Assembly (NCBI RefSeq): GCF_001182825.2 | Contig: NZ_LFYO02000001.1 | Span: 1 to 64,000 of the forward strand | DNA length: 64,000 nt | DNA from: Streptococcus sp. X13SY08 | GTDB lineage: Bacteria > Bacillota > Bacilli > Lactobacillales > Streptococcaceae | Direction of reading: 5' to 3' | In this document: positions 63,042 to 64,000 of the stretch, piece by piece | How positions within the stretch are numbered: position 1 is the first letter of the stretch | Layout: every line of letters starts with the position of its first letter | The notes under the pieces: generated by a model | Database searches by the model: none | The model's input: only the letters and a program-made list of their open reading frames with translations | Told to the model about the DNA's origin: nothing | Position numbers and translations under genes: made by a program

Positions 63042-64000
63042 TTATCTGTCCTCCATGTTAAATGCGTTGAATTTCTTAAAGGTAATCAATGAAACAGTGA
63101 TGACGATGAGTGAGATAATCAAGGTCACGGCTGATGCCGTTGAGAACTGAGGAGATGTTTGAGTGGTCAATTTGTAAATCCATGAAATCAGGATATCCGT
63201 TGAACCAGCTCCACCACCGATACTACCAGGTCCACCATTGTTGAAGAGGTAGATGATAGAGAAGTTGTTAAAGTTAAATGTGTATTGTGAAATAAAGGTT
63301 GGTGCAGCTACGGCCATAATCATTGGAAGAGTAATTTTCCAGCTTCCATGGCACGATTCCAAAGTCCACGAATGGCAAGAATTTTTCAATAAATGGAAGA
63401 ACTTGCACGTTCATAGCACCGATTGAGTCGTTGAAGAAGTTACCAAAACTCATGATGGAAATGAAGGCTGGAACTGCCCAAGGAAGTAGGAAGATTACGC
63501 CAAATACACGTTTGAACTTGATGAATTTTTGGTTGGCAATAATAGCTGTTGCCACACCAATAACGATTTGCAAGGTGGAGGCTGCTAAGGTCCAAATAAA
63601 CGTCCAAGTCAAAACAGCCGTAAAAGCACTACGGAAAGTGCTGAGTTGAACGATGTTCAAGAAGTTTTTAAAACCAACCCAGTCAAGCAAACGTTGAGGT
63701 GGGATATGTCTAAAGTCATAGTTAGTAAAGGCGATAAAGAGCGTTACTATTACCGGAAAGATAATAGTAAACGCCATCGCCAAGTAAGCTGGAATTGTCA
63801 AAAGGTAAGGGCAACCATTTTCGTAGAGGCCTTGGAAAGTTTCCTTAGCTGTCATTGGTACCTTAAACCCTTGGTTGATGAGCTGAGCTGCTTTCTTAGC
63901 GTCTATCATGCAGATGATATGAATCATAATCATGACTGCAAAGATAACGAGCTGCATTGAACCTTTAATCAAAAGGAAAAGAGAGTGGTCTTGAACGGGG
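63042..64000 (-). pseudogene. malC: Maltodextrin permease MalC (MalF-like), interrupted; 5' end outside window
   Basis: The frame is open at the window edge (PVQDHSLFLLIKGSM) and continues through several membrane segments and the large MalF loop to FVDFGIVPW. It then goes out of frame. Sequence resuming at SWKITLPMIMAVAAPTFISQYTFNFNNF is the part directly after the EAA region. By family comparison about 40-45 residues with membrane segments and the start of the EAA loop are missing at 63340-63352. The C terminus (TFKKFNAFNMEDR) is normal. An assembly deletion is likely. Confidence 0.85.

Overview
The window is a chromosomal segment of a streptococcus, most likely Streptococcus suis or a very close relative. 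The evidence is the gene content and order around the replication origin (ftsH-hpt-tilS-serine hydrolase-divIC-S4 protein-mfd-pth-ychF-DUF951-dnaN-dnaA, then parB-htrA-rlmH), the malX/C/D-malA-malR type maltodextrin locus, the low GC content and the strong AGGAGG ribosome binding sites. The sequence is given reversed relative to the usual dnaA-first numbering, so dnaA and its downstream genes lie on the minus strand. The species call is recognition, not a search result.

Layout. 1-16 kb: the classic origin-proximal housekeeping run on the minus strand, ending with oriC (DnaA boxes on both sides of dnaA). 16-19 kb: htrA, rlmH, a DUF1275 membrane protein and three tRNA genes (Arg, Glu, Asn). 19-24.5 kb: a YfhO-type membrane protein, an ABC-F ATPase and a YitT/DUF2179 protein. 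24.5-29.6 kb: a T-box leader controlling an acetyltransferase gene and trpS, then a membrane-anchored metallophosphoesterase and guaB. 29.6-38 kb: recF and yaaA facing a divergent run of two M16 peptidase-like genes, a RodZ-like gene, pgsA, the ECF transporter core ecfA1A2T and a LysM secreted protein. 38-44.2 kb: a phosphate region (damaged pnpRS remnants, PHO-box-like repeats, intact pstSCAB, phoU with an in-frame stop). 44.2-53.2 kb: mnmA, a NUDIX gene, mnmG, gdpP, rplI, dnaB, veg and rpsD with leader. 53.2-58.5 kb: a broken aldo/keto reductase, an ElaA-like acetyltransferase, aspS, a second YitT protein and nrdI. 58.7-64 kb: a damaged pulA, malR, malA, malD and part of malC.

Sequence quality matters to every reader. 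Many genes are interrupted, including ones that should be essential (dnaB, aspS) or highly conserved (mfd, mnmA, an ABC-F gene, malC). Several have lost a short internal stretch, others have a one-base change in a homopolymer. This looks much more like assembly or base-calling error than biology. A smaller set (pnpS, the aldo/keto reductase, phoU) carries in-frame nonsense codons and may be genuinely decayed.

The most interesting non-genic signal is a 16-bp dyad, TTGACA-N4-TGTCAA. It occurs eight times exactly, and about seven more times with one change, always with a 4-bp centre. It lies mostly inside unrelated coding regions between 9.3 and 50.6 kb and is absent from both ends of the window. 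Two near-consensus parS sites and one exact parS site flank oriC; the exact one lies inside the trpS T-box leader.
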